64,000 nucleotides of DNA, taken from Methylobacterium sp. NMS14P. Lineage in GTDB: Bacteria > Pseudomonadota > Alphaproteobacteria > Rhizobiales > Beijerinckiaceae. Location: assembly GCF_028583545.1 (NCBI RefSeq), contig NZ_CP087107.1:394501-458500 (forward strand). Reading direction: 5' to 3'. A program made the position numbers and the translations under genes. Below the pieces are notes generated by a model. It was not told where the DNA came from, made no database searches, and was given only the letters and a program-made list of their open reading frames with translations. Below are positions 63,273 through 64,000 of the stretch, piece after piece (the stretch's first letter is position 1; every line of letters starts with the position of its first letter).

Positions 63273-63566
63273 TTGAACGAGCCCGAACAGGGCAGTGCGG
63301 AGGCCGTCTACATCTCGGCCATGGTCGGCGAGATGATGCGGCGCGTCCTGGAGGACGCTCTCGCCGAACTCGCGAGAACCCGCGGTGCTGCCTTCCTGGA
63401 GATCTTCGTGGCGCGCGAGCTGGCCCGCTGCGCCGACCTGTTCCGTGAGCGGCCCGGCGATACGCCCGAGACGACGGACATGCTGCGGGCCTGGTTCGCC
63501 ATGGAAGGCGGCGAAGCGCTGCGAGCCGTGGTCGATCGCGCCAACGTCGAGGCGGCGCGTGATTGA
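63273..63566 (+). CDS. Small helical hypothetical protein, 97 aa
   Basis: A 97-residue acidic, helical protein (AMVGEMMRRVLEDALAELAR, then FLEIFVARELARCADLFRER and MLRAWFAMEGGEALRAVVDR). The start is TTG 63273, preceded by GGAG; ATG 63321 is the other option. The open frame extends further upstream through the tmRNA gene, but that part is not protein. No family recognised. Confidence 0.6.
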   Translation: MNEPEQGSAEAVYISAMVGEMMRRVLEDALAELARTRGAAFLEIFVARELARCADLFRERPGDTPETTDMLRAWFAMEGGEALRAVVDRANVEAARD

Positions 63567-63901
63567 GGCGCTCCGCAGATGTACCTGCCAGCGGCCTTGT
63601 AGACGGTGATCGCGCGGCGGCACGCCTCGGAGAGCTGCGCACGGTCTGTCCGGGCAGGTTTCGTCTCGAGGATGTTCGGCCCGTGATCGCGGCCGTCGAT
63701 AACGGCATCCCGAGTCAAAGAGCCTCAGACTCCTCTCGGCTCAGTCAGGGGCAGGGGTGGCCGGAACCGCCGATGAGGCCGGTCGCGCGCGGCCAGGCTG
63801 CCGTCATCCGCGGCGAAGCAATCGCCGCTTCCTCGCTCCACTCCGTTCCGGCTTCGGGACCAGGGAGCGTTCGAGCGCTCAACGGGGAACGGCGACGCGA
63901 C
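63567..63901. other. Intergenic region, no convincing gene
   Basis: About 335 bases between two convergent genes. No hairpin terminator or motif was found; short frames on both strands look random. Confidence 0.4.
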
Positions 63902-64000
63902 CTACAGATCTGTCGCTGAGAAGTTGGCGCTCGCGCTCATCACGAGCATGCCCGCTTCGTCATAGGCCTGGGCGGTGAAAGCGTTCACCTCGGTGCGATA
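63902..64000 (-). CDS. C-terminal end of a CDS running past the window edge
   Basis: The minus frame from the window edge to TAG at 63902-63904 gives the last 32 residues of a protein (YRTEVNAFTAQAYDEAGMLV then MSASANFSATDL). The alternating pattern resembles the final beta-strands of a hotdog-fold thioesterase, but the fragment is too short to be sure. Confidence 0.5.
   Translation of the reverse strand, partial: YRTEVNAFTAQAYDEAGMLVMSASANFSATDL

Overview
This window is gene-dense, very GC-rich chromosomal DNA from an alphaproteobacterium, probably of the Methylobacterium type (Hyphomicrobiales). The class assignment rests on a circularly permuted two-piece tmRNA gene (about 62829-63209, tag peptide ANDNVGMEMRLAA) and on two perfect TTAA-N7-TTAA boxes of the CtrA cell-cycle regulator type. 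The genus is an inference from gene content and composition. I see no phage, transposase, CRISPR array, rRNA or tRNA.

Layout. 0-9 kb: a PAS-type regulator cut by the window edge, a RoxA-like diheme cytochrome c, a membrane-bound patatin-like phospholipase, small hypothetical genes, a two-gene YeeE/YedE sulfur-transport unit and an alpha/beta-hydrolase remnant. 9-16 kb: metallophosphoesterase, haloacid-dehalogenase-like hydrolase, a D-threonine-aldolase-like enzyme divergent from a LysR regulator, an L,D-transpeptidase and a phosphate-type porin. 15.9-23.9 kb: a catabolic operon for small sugar acids, namely FAD-linked oxidase, MFS importer, DUF1537 acid-sugar kinase, PdxA2-like dehydrogenase, iron alcohol dehydrogenase and DapA-like aldolase, divergent from a GntR/FadR regulator. 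24.2-27.6 kb: an RpfF-like DSF-signal synthase with two CtrA boxes upstream, convergent with a membrane PAS-GGDEF-EAL protein. This resembles the RpfF/RpfR signalling pair of Burkholderia.

28-46 kb: two RND efflux systems. The first has its adaptor and pump genes on opposite strands; the second forms a normal operon next to a TetR gene, and the two promoter regions share a motif. Between them lie a DUF2254 membrane protein, a CDP-diacylglycerol diphosphatase, an IlvD/Edd-family sugar-acid dehydratase, a MATE transporter and a hotdog thioesterase. 46-56 kb: a group III truncated haemoglobin, an MFS transporter, RNase HI with an extra C-terminal domain, an AraC regulator, an AT-rich and probably acquired PhyH-type dioxygenase, several small secreted or membrane proteins, and an LldD-type alpha-hydroxy-acid dehydrogenase.

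56-64 kb: a branched-chain-amino-acid-type ABC operon (binding protein, LivH, a fused LivM-LivG protein, LivF), MsrA, the tmRNA gene and small hypothetical genes. Most catabolic and transport genes form short operons with 4-base stop/start overlaps. The features I would check first are the RpfF/GGDEF-EAL locus and the sugar-acid operon.
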